DNA of 64,000 nt from Gyromitra esculenta (lineage: Eukaryota > Ascomycota > Pezizomycetes > Pezizales > Discinaceae), in contig JBCAML010000010.1 of the NCBI GenBank assembly GCA_038503075.1, positions 1,116,001 through 1,180,000 of the forward strand, read 5' to 3'. The notes under the pieces are model-generated. The model worked only from the letters and a program-made list of their open reading frames with translations. It did not search any database and was not told the DNA's origin. The translations under genes and the position numbers were made by a program. Positions 48,957 through 59,597 of the stretch are shown piece by piece (the first letter of the stretch is position 1; every line of letters starts with the position of its first letter).

Positions 48957-49769
48957 TCTCACAGTTCAGTCTCCCGTTAAGCCCTTCAGTATCCTTGAAG
49001 GTAAGCAGTGCTACTTAAGCGAGATCCTAATTCGTTCGAAGAGTGCAATGTTTCTACAAGTTCTACGATGAGTATACTTCAAGGCGAAGTATCCACGATG
49101 TTTCACAGCGACAGTGTCTCAAGGGACGAGGTTTCCCGTCAAGCTCTCAAGTATCCCCCGAGATGAGCAGTGTTACTTGAATGGGAAACTAAGCGACGAG
49201 AGCGTTTACGAGATTCCACAGGCTCTACGAGGTGTTCAAGTATAGAGGACTTGAGGACGGCGACAGCGTAAGGTTATGAAGTATAACCGAGGTTTGTATT
49301 GTAGGATACAAATGAGGGAACAATAGAAGACGTTGCTTAAAGAAAGAAGAAGGAAAAGTACAATATGAGGGGAAACCCCTTCGCTTATATACCACGTTCC
49401 AACTCCTTCGATGACAAAGACATGACTCATTGTAACAGGAAGCCCATGGAAACACAAAGAACAACAACAGAACGCGACAACCATATACCCATGTACCTAA
49501 CCACTTGACCTATCATCCATTCATGAAACAGCGAAGGTTCAGAGGTAGAACCGAGATAGTATTTTGACGAATACAGCAGAAGTGAAACGAGAACGTTGCT
49601 TAAGGAAAAAGAACAAGAACGACTGAAATCCATCGCTTAAATACCCCGCTTTCCTTAATAAAACCTATAACCAAAAGATAACCGAACAACAAAAGAATTG
49701 TACAACCATCTCAACAACAATACAACCAGTGACCAGACCACGATTCATTACCTAAGTCAATCCATGAAA
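48957..49769 (-). repeat. 3' LTR of element A, split by a solo LTR
   Basis: This LTR of subfamily 1 (396 bp without the insert) starts TCTCACAG and ends CCATGAAA on the plus strand. The candidate duplicated target GTTGG lies at 48952-48956. It is interrupted at 49117-49528 by an LTR of subfamily 2. A polypurine tract (AAAGGGGGAGCTAC on the minus strand) adjoins its inner end. It is clearly more diverged than the element B LTRs. Confidence 0.85.
49117..49528 (-). mobile_element. Solo LTR, subfamily 2 (412 bp)
   Basis: It runs TCTCAAGG...TTCATGAAA with flanks CAGTG and CAGCG, a 5-bp target duplication with one change. It is homologous to the 5' LTR of element C (60239-60643) in the opposite orientation. 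The TATATAAGCG promoter element and the AAGCAACGT motif are present. Confidence 0.85.
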
Positions 49770-50142
49770 GTAGCTCCCCCTTTCAAGCGTGAGCTCCTGC
49801 GAACACTAGGAGTAACCAACGTTGGGATAGCTAGGAACTTTTCCAGTGCCGAAATGTCTGCAAGATCTTCAGCGGGTTCCCAGGTAGGGTGGGCATATCC
49901 GGTCCATTCAACGAGGTATTGTTGTTGTTTGCGATATGTCCGTTGATCCAAGATTTTCTCGATGTAATATTCTTCTTGGTCATTGATGGTAACAGGCGCC
50001 GGTGGAGGAATGATTTGCCCTGGGAGAGCATCATGGGCCGCAGGTTTCAATAAAGAAACGTGGAAGACAGGGTGGTACTTAACCGAGGGCGGAAGGTCAA
50101 CTTCATAGGCAAAAGGGGAAACCATCTTCTTGATCGGATAAG
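49757..50142 (-). pseudogene. Element A pol, chromodomain C-terminus
   Basis: It encodes the integrase C-terminal tail of a Ty3/gypsy chromovirus: a GPY/F-type segment (VSPFAYEVDLP) and a chromodomain with YYIEKILDQRTYRKQQQYLV and WTGYAHPTWEP. Chromodomains direct integration to histone-marked chromatin. The upstream part of the same frame lies at 56049 onward, separated by element B. Confidence 0.9.
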
Positions 50143-50147
50143 GTCCC

Positions 50148-50593
50148 TCTCACGGTCGAGTCCCTTGTTAAGCCCTTCAGTATCCCTGAAGGTGAGCAGT
50201 GCTACTTAATGAGGTATCGACGCGTTCAAAGAGGGCAGCGTTTCTACAGGTTCTACGATAGGTCTATCTCAAGGCGAGATAAGTGCGGCGAGATGAACAG
50301 CGACAGCGAGGATTCTGAGGTAGAATCGAGATAGTATTTCTTTAACAAGTACCGCAGAAGGTAACGAGAACGTTGCTTAAGAAAAGAAAAGAACGAAAAC
50401 AAGAGCGACTAAAATCCTTCCTTAAATACCCCGCTTTTCGGTAACACAGACAACAACCCGACAACAACCGAAATACAACGACATTATCCCAACAACCATA
50501 ACCGAAGAACAAAGGAATTATACAACCATCTAGATCAATCGATACAATATCACCAGTCAAACCACGAGGCATCCTTTAAGTCAATCCGTGAAA
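50148..50593 (-). repeat. Element B 3' LTR
   Basis: 446 bp, TCTCACGG...CCGTGAAA on the plus strand. The polypurine tract GAAGGGGAGCTAC (minus strand) adjoins it at 50594-50606. It is identical to the 5' LTR except for two substitutions seen. Confidence 0.95.
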
Positions 50594-50690
50594 GTAGCTC
50601 CCCTTCAAGCGTGAGCTCCTGCGAACACTAGGAGTAGCCAAGGTGGGGATAGTTAAAAACTCTTTTAGTGCCGAAGTATCTACAAGGTCT

Positions 50691-51914
50691 TCAGCGGGTT
50701 CCCAGGTAGGGTGAGCATAGCCGGTCCATTCGACAAGGTACTTGTTGTTGTCCACGATGTGTTCGTTCTTTCGAGGATTTTCTCGATAAAATATTCCTCC
50801 TGCTGGTTAACGATAATTGGAGGTGGAGGGGTAGGATTTGTCCTGGAAGAGGATCGTCGGCAACGGGCAGGAGTGACACGTGGAAAACGGGATGGTATTT
50901 TGAAGAAGGAAGGTCAATCTCGTATGCAAAAGGAGAGACTATCTTTTTTACTGGGTATGGTCCCATCCATTTCCAGTCGAGTTTTCGCGCATTACGAACT
51001 GTCCTAATATTCTTCATCGATACGAATACTTGATCATCGACTTGATAGGCAGGAGCGGGAGTTCGATGTTTATTAGTAGAGTCTCACTGGATATCCTGGG
51101 CTGTCCGAATTTGTATCTTGAGGTAGTCGTATAGGTTTTGCATCGTGGTTGCGAAGTTAGAAGAGTCTAGGCTTTGGGCGATGGCGGTTGCGGGGACAAT
51201 AGAGGTATCGAAGCGGGGATGGTAACCATAGTTTGCAAAAAAGGGCGAAACTTTAGTAGTAGCCGATTCTTGGTTGTTGGCTGAGAATTCTGCCATGGCT
51301 AACCATTTACTCCAGTCTCCTTGTTGATAAGACACGTATGAGCGCAGGTATTGCTCCATAACTGCGTTTAGTCGTTCCGTCTGTCCATCGGTTTCTGGGT
51401 GGAATGCAGTAGACATTCGAGCCTGGATTCCTAAGCGCTTGCAGAGTTCCTTCCAGAAGTGGGCTGTGAACTGTGTACCTCGGTCGGAGGTAACGTTGGT
51501 AGCTAGCCCATGGAGTTTCCATACATGTCGAAGGTATAAATCGGCGACATCTCTAGAGTTGACCGTGGTATTACAAGGGATTAGATGGCGCATTTTTGAT
51601 AGGCGGTCTACGATGACCAAGATAGCATCATAGCCTTCGGATTCTGGGAGGCCTGTGACAAAATCCATCGAGATCTCTTGCCAGGCGATTCGGAATAGGC
51701 AACGGGCGGAGAACTCCTTGGGTGCGTTGGGTAACTGGTTTGCTTTTTGGCATATATGGCAGTTACGCACATAGCGGCCGATAGATTCCCTCATCTTTGG
51801 CCAGTAAAAACTTCTACTTATTAGTTCGAAGGTTTTATCTCGTCGGAGTGTCCTGCAGCGGGGCGTCATGATGTCTCGAATAAGCTCTAGACGAAGAGGG
51901 TCAAAGTCGGGCAC
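50691..51914 (-). pseudogene. Element B pol: integrase and chromodomain
   Basis: The integrase frame at 51084-51914 shows the zinc-binding CHICQK, the catalytic core MDFVTGLPESEG, VTSDRGTQFTAHFWKELC and the glutamate in HPETDGQTERLNAVMEQ (D,D-35-E). The next frame, 50691-51017, carries the GPY/F and start of the chromodomain but is shifted, and the chromodomain itself is out of frame. Both junctions are frameshifted, so this copy cannot make the intact enzyme. Confidence 0.85.
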
Positions 51915-51942
51915 ATAGAGTTTCTCCCGATAGTATAGTCGG

Positions 51943-53439
51943 TTATTCTCCTCCGTGCATTCGCTTAAAGTGATCTCCTTTGATTGTCGATCCTTGTTCT
52001 TTAACGCTAAAAGTATCTTTCTTTGGGAACTTGTCAGCGGTATACCCTTCTAGGAAGAGTTTTTTCAGGGGGGCGTCCAGTTCAGCGGCTTCATTTGATA
52101 AAGAAGCCGACAACAAACTTATCTTAGGATCAATGTTCTCCTTCTTTAGCACCACCTGGCTCTGGTGTGCTAACCGTTCATCCCCTTCCTTGGGGAGATC
52201 TCCTGATCTTCTTGTTAACGCATCCGGCTTTCCTCCTTGACTTCCCGGTCGATAGGTGATCACAAAATCAAAACGTGATAGGTATTCGGCCCATCTGGCT
52301 TGACGGCGGTTAAGTTGTTTAGTGCTCATAAAATATTCCAAATTTTTATGATCACTGATAACGTCGATTGGGTGTTTTGAGCCTTCCAGTTCCGGACGCC
52401 ATTCTTCAAAGACTCGGATGATGGCAAGTAGTTCCTTGTCGTAGATTTCGTAGTTACACTCCGCAGGTGAGTGTTTTTTTGAAAAGAAGGCTACGGGATG
52501 TAAGATTCCTGCGTCATCGTACTGCGATAGGACTCCGCCTGATACGAAGTCTGAAGCGGCGGGTTCTACAATGCTATTTGTGTCAGGATCAAAGTGGATG
52601 AGGATGGGAGCAGTGGTGAAGGCATGTTTTAAATTTTCGAAGGCGATGTCGGCTTCGACAGTCCATTCGAAGTTAATACCCTTTCTTGTGAGTGCAGTAA
52701 GAGGCGAAGCGAGTTTAGAAAATCCCAGGATAAACCGACGGTAAAAGTTAGCAAATCCTAGGAATGCTTGGACGTCCTTAACGCTTTTTGGAGTTCCCCA
52801 TTCTCTGACGGCCTTTAACTTTTCTTCGTCCATCTTGATGCCGTCAGGGGTGAGAATTAGGCCTAGGTATTTGGTGGTTTGTACTTCGAACTCACATTTC
52901 TCCGGTTTCAGAAGGATGTTATTGTTCTTGAGCGTCTGTAGAACCTTCCGAACATGAGCTTGGTGTTCAGTGAAGGTGTCGCTGTAGATGAGAATGTCAT
53001 CTAGGTACGCAGTACAAAAGATATCTAGGTATTCAGTGAGGCAGTCGTTTACAAAGCGTTGGAAGGTACCTGGGGCATTGGTGAGTCCAAAGGGCATGAC
53101 CTGGTATTCGTAGAGACCATAACGGGTTCGGAAAGCGGTTTTCCACTCCTCTCCTTCAGCGATTCGGATTTGGTGATAACCGTCGCGTAGGTCGAGCTTG
53201 GTATACCATTGGGCCTTCGCTAGTCTATCAAGGGTTTCTCGTATAAGAGGAGAGGTGTATCGATCTTTGACCGTAATGGCGTTTAGGCCCCTATAGTCAA
53301 CACATAATCGGAGGGAGCCATCCGCCTTTTTTACGAAGAGTACAGGGGAGCCGGCAGGAGAAGAGCTGGCGCGAATAAAACCTTTCTCTAGGTTGTCTTC
53401 GATGTATTTCTTGAGGACAATAAGTTCCTCTCTTGACAT
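51943..53439 (-). pseudogene. Element B pol: reverse transcriptase and RNase H
   Basis: A 498-codon open stretch includes the RT palm motif [43 protein letters not shown], and RNase H with [11 protein letters not shown] and [13 protein letters not shown]. One conserved RNase H catalytic site differs: the element A copy has ETDASDF, whereas here it reads EPAASDF, losing the aspartate. The frame ends at a frameshift before integrase. Confidence 0.9.
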
Positions 53440-53472
53440 TCCATAGAGCGGCCCAAATGGTGCGTCCTTCCA

Positions 53473-54433
53473 TCAATTGTATTTTATGATCGTAGGGCGG
53501 CGTGGGGGTAGTCCTTGCGCTTTTGCTTTATCGAACATGTCCAAAAAATCGTGGTACTTAGCGGGGATCCTAGACTTCCATTCTTCTTTCGTGGTTTTAT
53601 TGTCTATGAGTTTGTTTATCTCATAAAGGGACATGGCGTACGCTTGGTGGGTGCGTTTTCTAGTGAGGGTCCTAAAGCTGGCCGCGCCAATGAAGGATAT
53701 ATTCATTTTGGAGGGAGTGGGAATCGATGGGGAGATGACAATGGGGGAGTGAGGGGCACAGTGCGTGGTGCAGAGCTTAGAGTTAAACTCAATGCGTTTG
53801 TCAGCGAAGTGGAGGTGTACGTCGTGGTGATTCATCCAAGGTATGCCTGCACTAGGGGGTAGTGGCCCAGGTGGGTCACAAAGCAGGGTGCTTGTTCTCG
53901 ATGATTTTGGATGGATAGGTTGAGGTTAGCGATGTGGGTAATGTCTCCGGAGGCGACGGGTCGACCATCGATAACTTCAAGTTGTCGGGGTGTTTTTAAA
54001 GGGGTAAGGGGGAGAGAATGGTGACTCGCGAATTTCTGATCAATAGATGCAAATCCTGAGGCCCGGTGTCCAGTAAAGCGTGTGTGTTTATAATTTTATT
54101 GCTATGGGAAATCTTGCATGCTACTACAAAGTGTTCCCCATCCAATTGATCCTCCACGCTTATACCAGAAACCGAAAACCCCGAAATAGAAAATGCAGAC
54201 AAAGGTAAGAAATTTGAAACCAAGGTAGGGTCACTGATCGACCTTGGTTGGACTAGTTTAAAGCCTCGCTTGAGGCGCTTGCGGATTCTAGAGCAAAAAA
54301 TTGAGGCGGGAGAGGTGGCGGCGGTAAGGAAGAAGCGGGGCGAACGGTTAGCAGGTGGGGCTGTGAGGGCTCCTCTCATCGTGGGTTTTGGGAGCAGAAG
54401 GGCAGTTGGCATATGAGTGGTCGGGAGCAGCAC
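53473..54433 (-). pseudogene. Element B pol: protease region
   Basis: It holds the frameshift junction (54218-54262), a retropepsin active-site motif ALLDTG followed immediately by a one-base frameshift, and the linker to RT (TTKEEWKSRIPAKYHDFLDMF). A further shift lies near 53470. It is broken in at least two places. Confidence 0.8.
54218..54262 (-). promoter_or_regulatory. Element B gag-pol -1 frameshift signal
   Basis: On the minus strand, slippery heptamer TTTAAAC (54256-54262) is followed by TAG, a 6-nt spacer (54250-54255) and a 9-bp stem (54241-54249 with 54218-54226) closing a 14-nt loop. It corresponds to the element C signal at 61934-61978 with covarying stem bases. Confidence 0.75.
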
Positions 54434-55535
54434 AGAACATACATTTTCCGGTGGAACGGCGCCACTGTTTCTCTTCTTCAGAGAGCTTTCTTCGCCCGTT
54501 GACCATTGTATACCGTTGGTCTTGAGGAGGGCGAGAAAGGTTGCTTGTGCGACCGAAGGACAGGTCCATAGGGGCTAGTCCTCCTGGAGTGAAGGAGGAG
54601 GCGGGAGTGAATGCGGCGGGGGCACTGAATTGACCCATATTATCTCTAGCGTTTCCTCGTTTTTCTGCTTTGCGAGCTCGGATTCGATTGTCCAATCGGG
54701 TAAGGGTGAGGATCATCTCCGGGAGGCTAGCAGGGGCGAGGGGTGCGAACACCATTGCTTCTTTGAGTTCTTCCGACATGCCATGTTCCAGGGCGTCCAT
54801 CTTGGAGTTCTCATCGAAATTTAGCTGACCCATGATCCTTTGAAAGTCGGCTAGATAAGCCGAAAAATCACGCTTCCCTTGACGGAGTTGATGCAATTCC
54901 CGTCGAGCGGTGCCGGTTGGGTCTGGATCTCCGAAAGCAGTTTCCAAGGCGGCGATGAGTTCTTCTGCGTTGTTCGGCTGGTGAGTGCGAGGAAGAACTG
55001 TATGTCGGACTTGCTCTAGGCGGCTCCTTCCAGTCGATTGATAGTGTAAAGTATCATGGTAGTCTCATTGGCGAAACGGTCCCGGTTGACGGTTAACTTG
55101 GAGCGTAATTGGAGAATAAAGCCGGGAGTTTTGCTCGGGATCGTCGAACTTCTGCAGGTCCGGCATGCGTTCCGATCGATGGGTATTTGACGGCGGGGGG
55201 GGGGTAGCTGTAAGGTTGGGTGGAGCGGGGGGCGCTGGGATGGTGGATCGAGCCTCGTTCCGTTCTTGTCGAAGTCGAGCAATTAGGCTGGCGGCTTCGG
55301 TGACTCGTTGATCTTGTTCGGTCGCATGGCGGAGGGCATTATCGGTTTGGATCTGGGCAGTATTGAGTTTTACCTCGTTTTCCCGTTCGCTTTCCTGGAG
55401 GACATCAATCTGGTCTTCCAGGGCTTGGTTTAATTCCCTGAGTTCATTGTATAGTTCTGCAGGGTCGTCTCGGTAGGCCTGAGCGAACGCTTCTCTAGTG
55501 GGAAAGCGTTTTGCGGCAACGGCGGCTCCTTCCAT
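54348..55535 (-). pseudogene. Element B gag
   Basis: The start at 55535 (MEGAAVAAKRFPTREAF) leads into a coiled-coil region and a Pro-rich linker, then after a frameshift near 55000 the capsid-like part (FGDPDPTGTARRELHQL, ADFQRIMGQLNFDEN) and a CCHC zinc knuckle CMFCAAPDHSYANC (C-x2-C-x4-H-x4-C). Gag forms the particle that holds the element RNA. The frame is broken at least twice. Confidence 0.85.
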
Positions 55536-55586
55536 GGTGGAGGGGTGTCAGGTGTGCTTGGTAGTGGTAGAAGGTGTAGATGTCGG

Positions 55587-55597
55587 AAGCAACGTAA
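55587..55597 (-). promoter_or_regulatory. Element B primer-binding site (self-complementary)
   Basis: The sequence directly inside the 5' LTR reads TTACGTTGCTT on the minus strand. It does not start TGG, as a tRNA-primed site would. Its nine bases ACGTTGCTT are complementary to AAGCAACGT in the same LTR (55820-55828), near the expected RNA start. Confidence 0.6.
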
Positions 55598-56043
55598 TCT
55601 CACGGTCGAGTCCCTTGTTAAGCCCTACAGTATCCCTGAAGGTGAGCAGTGCTACTTAATGAGGTATCGACGCGTTCAAAGAGGACAGCGTTTCTACAGG
55701 TTCTACGATAGGTCTATCTCAAGGCGAGATAAGTGCGGCGAGATGAACAGCGACAGCGAGGATTCTGAGGTAGAATCGAGATAGTATTTCTTTAACAAGT
55801 ACCGCAGAAGGTAACGAGAACGTTGCTTAAGAAAAGAAAAGAACGAAAACAAGAGCGACTAAAATCCTTCCTTAAATACCCCGCTTTTCGGTAACACAGA
55901 CAACAACCCGACAACAACCGAAATACAACGACATTATCCCAACAACCATAACCGAAGAACAAAGGAATTATACAACCATCTAGATCAATCGATACAATAT
56001 CACCAGTCAAACCACGAGGCATCCTTTAAGTCAATCCGTGAAA
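55598..56043 (-). repeat. Element B 5' LTR
   Basis: 446 bp. On the minus strand it has a TATTTAAGG promoter element (55870-55879) about 50 nt before CTTAAGCAACGT, the probable RNA start. The ends are TTTCACGG and CCGTGAGA, not TG..CA. Confidence 0.95.
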
Positions 56044-56048
56044 GTCCC

Positions 56049-57410
56049 ATCCATTTCCAATCCAGCTTTCTAGCATTACGGGTAGTTCTAATGTTCTTCA
56101 TTGAAACGAAGACTTGATCATCGACTCGGTAAGCTGGAGCAGGTGTGCGGTGTCTATTCGTGGCTGTTTCCTGGATATCCTGGGCTGTTCTTATCTGCGT
56201 CCGTAGGTGGTTATAGAGCTCCTGCATGGTTTGACTAAACGAGGCGGCATCTAGGCTTTGAGGGGTTGCTTGGGTTGGGAGGAGAGTAGTATCGAAGTGA
56301 GGATGGTATCCATAGTTAGCAAAAAACGGGGAAACTTTAGTGCTAGCAGATTCCTGGTTATTTGCTGAGAACTCGGCCATAGGTAACCAGTTACTCCAGT
56401 CTTCTTGTTGATAGGACACATAAGATCGCAGATACTGCTCCATAACCGCGTTTAGTCTTTCCGTTTGTCCGTCTGTTTCAGGATGGAAGGCAGTGGACAT
56501 TCTGGCTTGAATTCCGAGGCGCTGACATAACTCTTTCCAAAAATGTGCAGTGAATTGGGTGCCTCGATCCGATGTAATATGCGTTGGTAGTCCATGTAGG
56601 TTTCACTACATCTCTGAAATACTTGAGTAGTATTACAAGGGATAAGGTGGTGCATTTTGGACAGTCGGTCGACTACTACCATAATGGCATAATAGCCATT
56701 CAATTTGGGAGGCTGTGACGAAATCCATGTTTTGCCGTGGGCGGTTAGGAATAGGAGAGGGCATGGGAGAACTCAGAACATGCAGGTAGCGGTTTTGCCT
56801 TCTGGCAGATGTGACAGTTACGGACATATTTACTGATCAACTCTCTCATCTTGGGCCAATAAAACCTTCTAGCAAGGAGTTCGAAGGTCTTATTCCGTCC
56901 TGGATGGCCTGCAGCAGGGGTATCATGGTGCCTTTTGTTCAATTCAAGGTGGAGGGGAGCAAAGTCTGGAACGTAGATACAGTCTCGATAATAGAGTTTT
57001 CCATTTTCTTCCTTGCACTCGCTCAAGGTAATCTCCTTGGATTGTTGGTCCTTATTCCTCAGCGCTGCGAGTATCTTTTCCGGAAACTTGTCAGTGATAT
57101 ATCCTTCTAGAAAAAGCTTTTCTAGGGGGGCGTCCAATTCAGCGGCTTCGTTTGATAAAGAAGCCGACAACAAACTTATCTTGGGGTCAATATTCTCCTT
57201 TTTTAGCACCACTTGACTCTGGTGTGCTAATCTTTCATCCCCTTCCTTGGGGAGATCTCCCGATCTCCGAGTCAAAGCGTCCGGTTTCCCTCCTTCTTTG
57301 CCTGGTCGGTATGTGATTATGAAATCGAAGCAAGATAGGTACTCAGCCCATCTGGCTTGACGACGGTTGAGTTGCTTGGTGCTCATAAAATACTCAAGGT
57401 TCTTATGATC
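56049..57410 (-). pseudogene. Element A pol: RNase H end and integrase
   Basis: It contains [20 protein letters not shown] and the HHCC integrase zinc finger (HHDTPAAGHPGRNKTFELL, CHICQK), then degraded core fragments and HPETDGQTERLNAVMEQ. Several frameshifts and a deletion around 56590-56760 disrupt the core, showing that element A is older than B. Confidence 0.85.
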
Positions 57411-57829
57411 ACTGATTTCACGGATTAAGGATTGGGTATAGGGTTAGGTTTCGGTTCAATGGTTGTTAAGGATTGCGGGTCGCTGTATGATGTTATTGTT
57501 TTTCGGTTATTATCGGTTATTGGTTTTGTTAAGAAAAGCGGGGTATTTAAGCGATGGATTTTGCTTGTGTTTTATCTTTCTTCTTTTCTCTCCTTAAGCA
57601 ACGTTCTCGTTTACCTTCTTCTGTATTTGTCGGAATACTATCTCGATTCTATCTCAGAATCCTCGCTGTCGCTGTCCACTTCGCTGCGCTTATCTCGCCT
57701 TGAGATAAACCCATTGTAGAACCTGTAGAAACGCTGCACTCTTTGAACGCGTTGATACCTCATTAAGTAGCACTGCTCACCTTCAGGGATACTGAAGGGC
57801 TTGACGAGGGACTCAACCGTGAGAACTGA
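57411..57829 (+). mobile_element. Solo LTR, subfamily 1, with ACTGA duplication
   Basis: The 409-bp LTR (57416-57824) runs TTTCACGG...CCGTGAGA in the plus orientation, flanked on both sides by ACTGA. Removing it and one duplication restores the RNase H coding sequence of element A. It keeps TATTTAAG and AAGCAACGT (57596-57604). It arose by LTR-LTR recombination of a full insertion. Confidence 0.95.
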
Positions 57830-58675
57830 TCACGTCGATCGGATGTTTCGAACCTTCGAGTTCTGGGCGCCATTCTTCGAATACCCTGATGATGGCCAGT
57901 AGTTCTTTGTCGTAAATCTCGTAGTTGCATTCCGCAGGGGAATGTTTCTTCGAGAAGAAAGCCACTGGGTGCAGAACACCGTTATCATCGTACTGCGATA
58001 GGACTCCTCCGGACACAAAATCTGAGGCATCCGTTTCCACGATAATTTTTTTATCCGGATCGAAATGGATAAGGATCGGGGCAGTGGTGAAGGCGTGTTT
58101 GAGGTTTTCAAAAGCTATGTCAGCTTCGACTGACCATTCAAAGGCAATACCTTTTTTGGTGAGGGCAGTAAGAGGGGCATCTAGTTTAGAGAATCCTAGG
58201 ATGAACCGACGATAGAAATTGGCAAAACCTAAAAATGCCTGGATATCTTTTACGCTCTTCGGTGTTCTATTCTCGACAAATTTCAGCTTTCTCTCATCCA
58301 TTTTAATACCATCAAAAAGGGGTGAGAATGAGCATCGCGATTTCGTAGTCTGTACCTCAAACTCGCATTTCTCTGGCTTTAGCAGGATGTCGTTGTCTTT
58401 AAGAGTTTGGAGGACCTTGCGGACGTGAATCTGATGCTCCGCGAAGGTATCGCTGTAGATGAGGATATCATCCAGATAGGCCGTGCAGAAGATATCCAGG
58501 TATTCCGTGAGGCAGTCATTCACGAATCGTTGGAATGTTCCGGGGGCATTAGTTAAACTGAATGGCATAACCTGGTATTCATAAAGGCCATACCGCGTGC
58601 GAAAGGTGGTCTTCCATTCATCTCCCTCTGCAATGCGCTCTTGGTGGTATCCGTCACAAAGGTCTAGTTTGGTGT
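57825..58675 (-). pseudogene. Element A pol: reverse transcriptase, central part
   Basis: It includes [11 protein letters not shown] and [14 protein letters not shown], and the RNase H motif [15 protein letters not shown] with the catalytic aspartate intact. A short corrupted stretch follows CEFEVQTTK. Continuation to the N-terminal part of RT is interrupted by the insertion at 58676-59589. Confidence 0.9.
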
Positions 58676-59597
58676 TATACCTATTGGTAGCTTAGTTGGT
58701 TACGACTTGAGTTCGCTTACGATGCACACATATGGACTAGCGTTCAATCCCCGACCATGTCGGTTATTATTAATCTTGGTTGATTATTAATAAGATTCGG
58801 ATTGGCTGTCTGGTTTCCTTGTGTCATCAATGGCTGACTCTTTCGATCGACACCTCCCCGATTCGCTTATACGTTGCGTCGCCGGTTAATTCCGACAATC
58901 ACGCCATACGATAATGAGAGGGGTAGGAGCGAAGGAAAGCGTTTCAGGGTCTATGGGATTTCTCCATGTTAGTTCATGTTATTACATAGCCTTTGTATTC
59001 GACGCTTGACTACTATAAGTAGTCCAGTGTTCTACCGTTGAGAAGGGTCTTCTTCCTGATCATTAGCGACGAAGAACGAGCCTTATCAATATTATATTGT
59101 ATAGCTTAGCAGTATACGACTTTCATTCATACTCTCAAGGTCCTGCGTTCGTTTCATCTTCAAGTAATACTTTCTTCATGCAAAGAATCCTTTATTTCTT
59201 CAAGAGACTTTGTTGTTGCTTCACGCGACACGAACCTCAAAGTCACGACGCGTCCACAACAGACCTCGTCCTTCCAGATTGGTTAGACGAAGAGTATATT
59301 CGAACGAACACGATACCCAACAAGCAAAGCAAGCGATATTCAAACTACACATAGGGCCAAGGACCCTTCAGCGTTAGTTATTAAAACCTTACTATTGGAA
59401 GTTCTTCACGGAACTTTGCTCGATCCCTACTTTGAACCCTACAGTTATCTTTTAGCGGTTCATAAGAAGCAGTTAGGACTTGCGCCTGTGTATTGTGTTG
59501 CGGATAGCAACCGGGCAGGTTATAGCGTCTAGATTGTTATCTAAAGCTTCTTGGAGATTTCCTGTGCGGTAAGAAGTACCGGTCTTACATTTGGTGT
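58668..59597 (+). mobile_element. 914-bp non-autonomous insertion with tRNA-like promoter
   Basis: The body 58676-59589 is flanked by 8-bp repeats TTTGGTGT (58668-58675 and 59590-59597) and splits element A's RT. Near its left end lie an A box TAGCTTAGTTGG (58688-58699) and a B box GTTCAATCC (58742-58750), spaced as in Pol III genes, so it looks like a tRNA-derived SINE. It is long for a SINE and has no poly-A end. A small frame from ATG 59178 (MQRILYFFKRLCCCFTRHE) is of unknown meaning. Confidence 0.65.

Larger units (their letters stand above)
50143..56048 (-). mobile_element. Element B: complete Ty3/gypsy chromovirus inserted in element A
   Basis: It is a full element with 446-bp LTRs at 50148-50593 and 55598-56043 and perfect 5-bp duplications GTCCC at 50143-50147 and 56044-56048. 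Joining the outer flanks restores element A's integrase sequence. Order on the minus strand: 5' LTR, primer site, gag with CCHC knuckle, protease, reverse transcriptase, RNase H, integrase, chromodomain, polypurine tract, 3' LTR. Only two base differences between the LTRs were found by eye, so insertion is recent, yet several frameshifts break gag and pol. Confidence 0.95.

Noticed and set aside
50342..56022. Identical 76-codon minus-strand frames inside both element B LTRs
   Set aside because: They lie in LTR promoter sequence, have no domain, and are equal only because the LTRs are equal. The solo LTRs of the same subfamily do not preserve the frame.
58681..58760. Functional tRNA gene
   Set aside because: The A and B boxes are good, but acceptor, D and T stems do not pair, so it is a tRNA-derived promoter of an inserted element, not a working tRNA.
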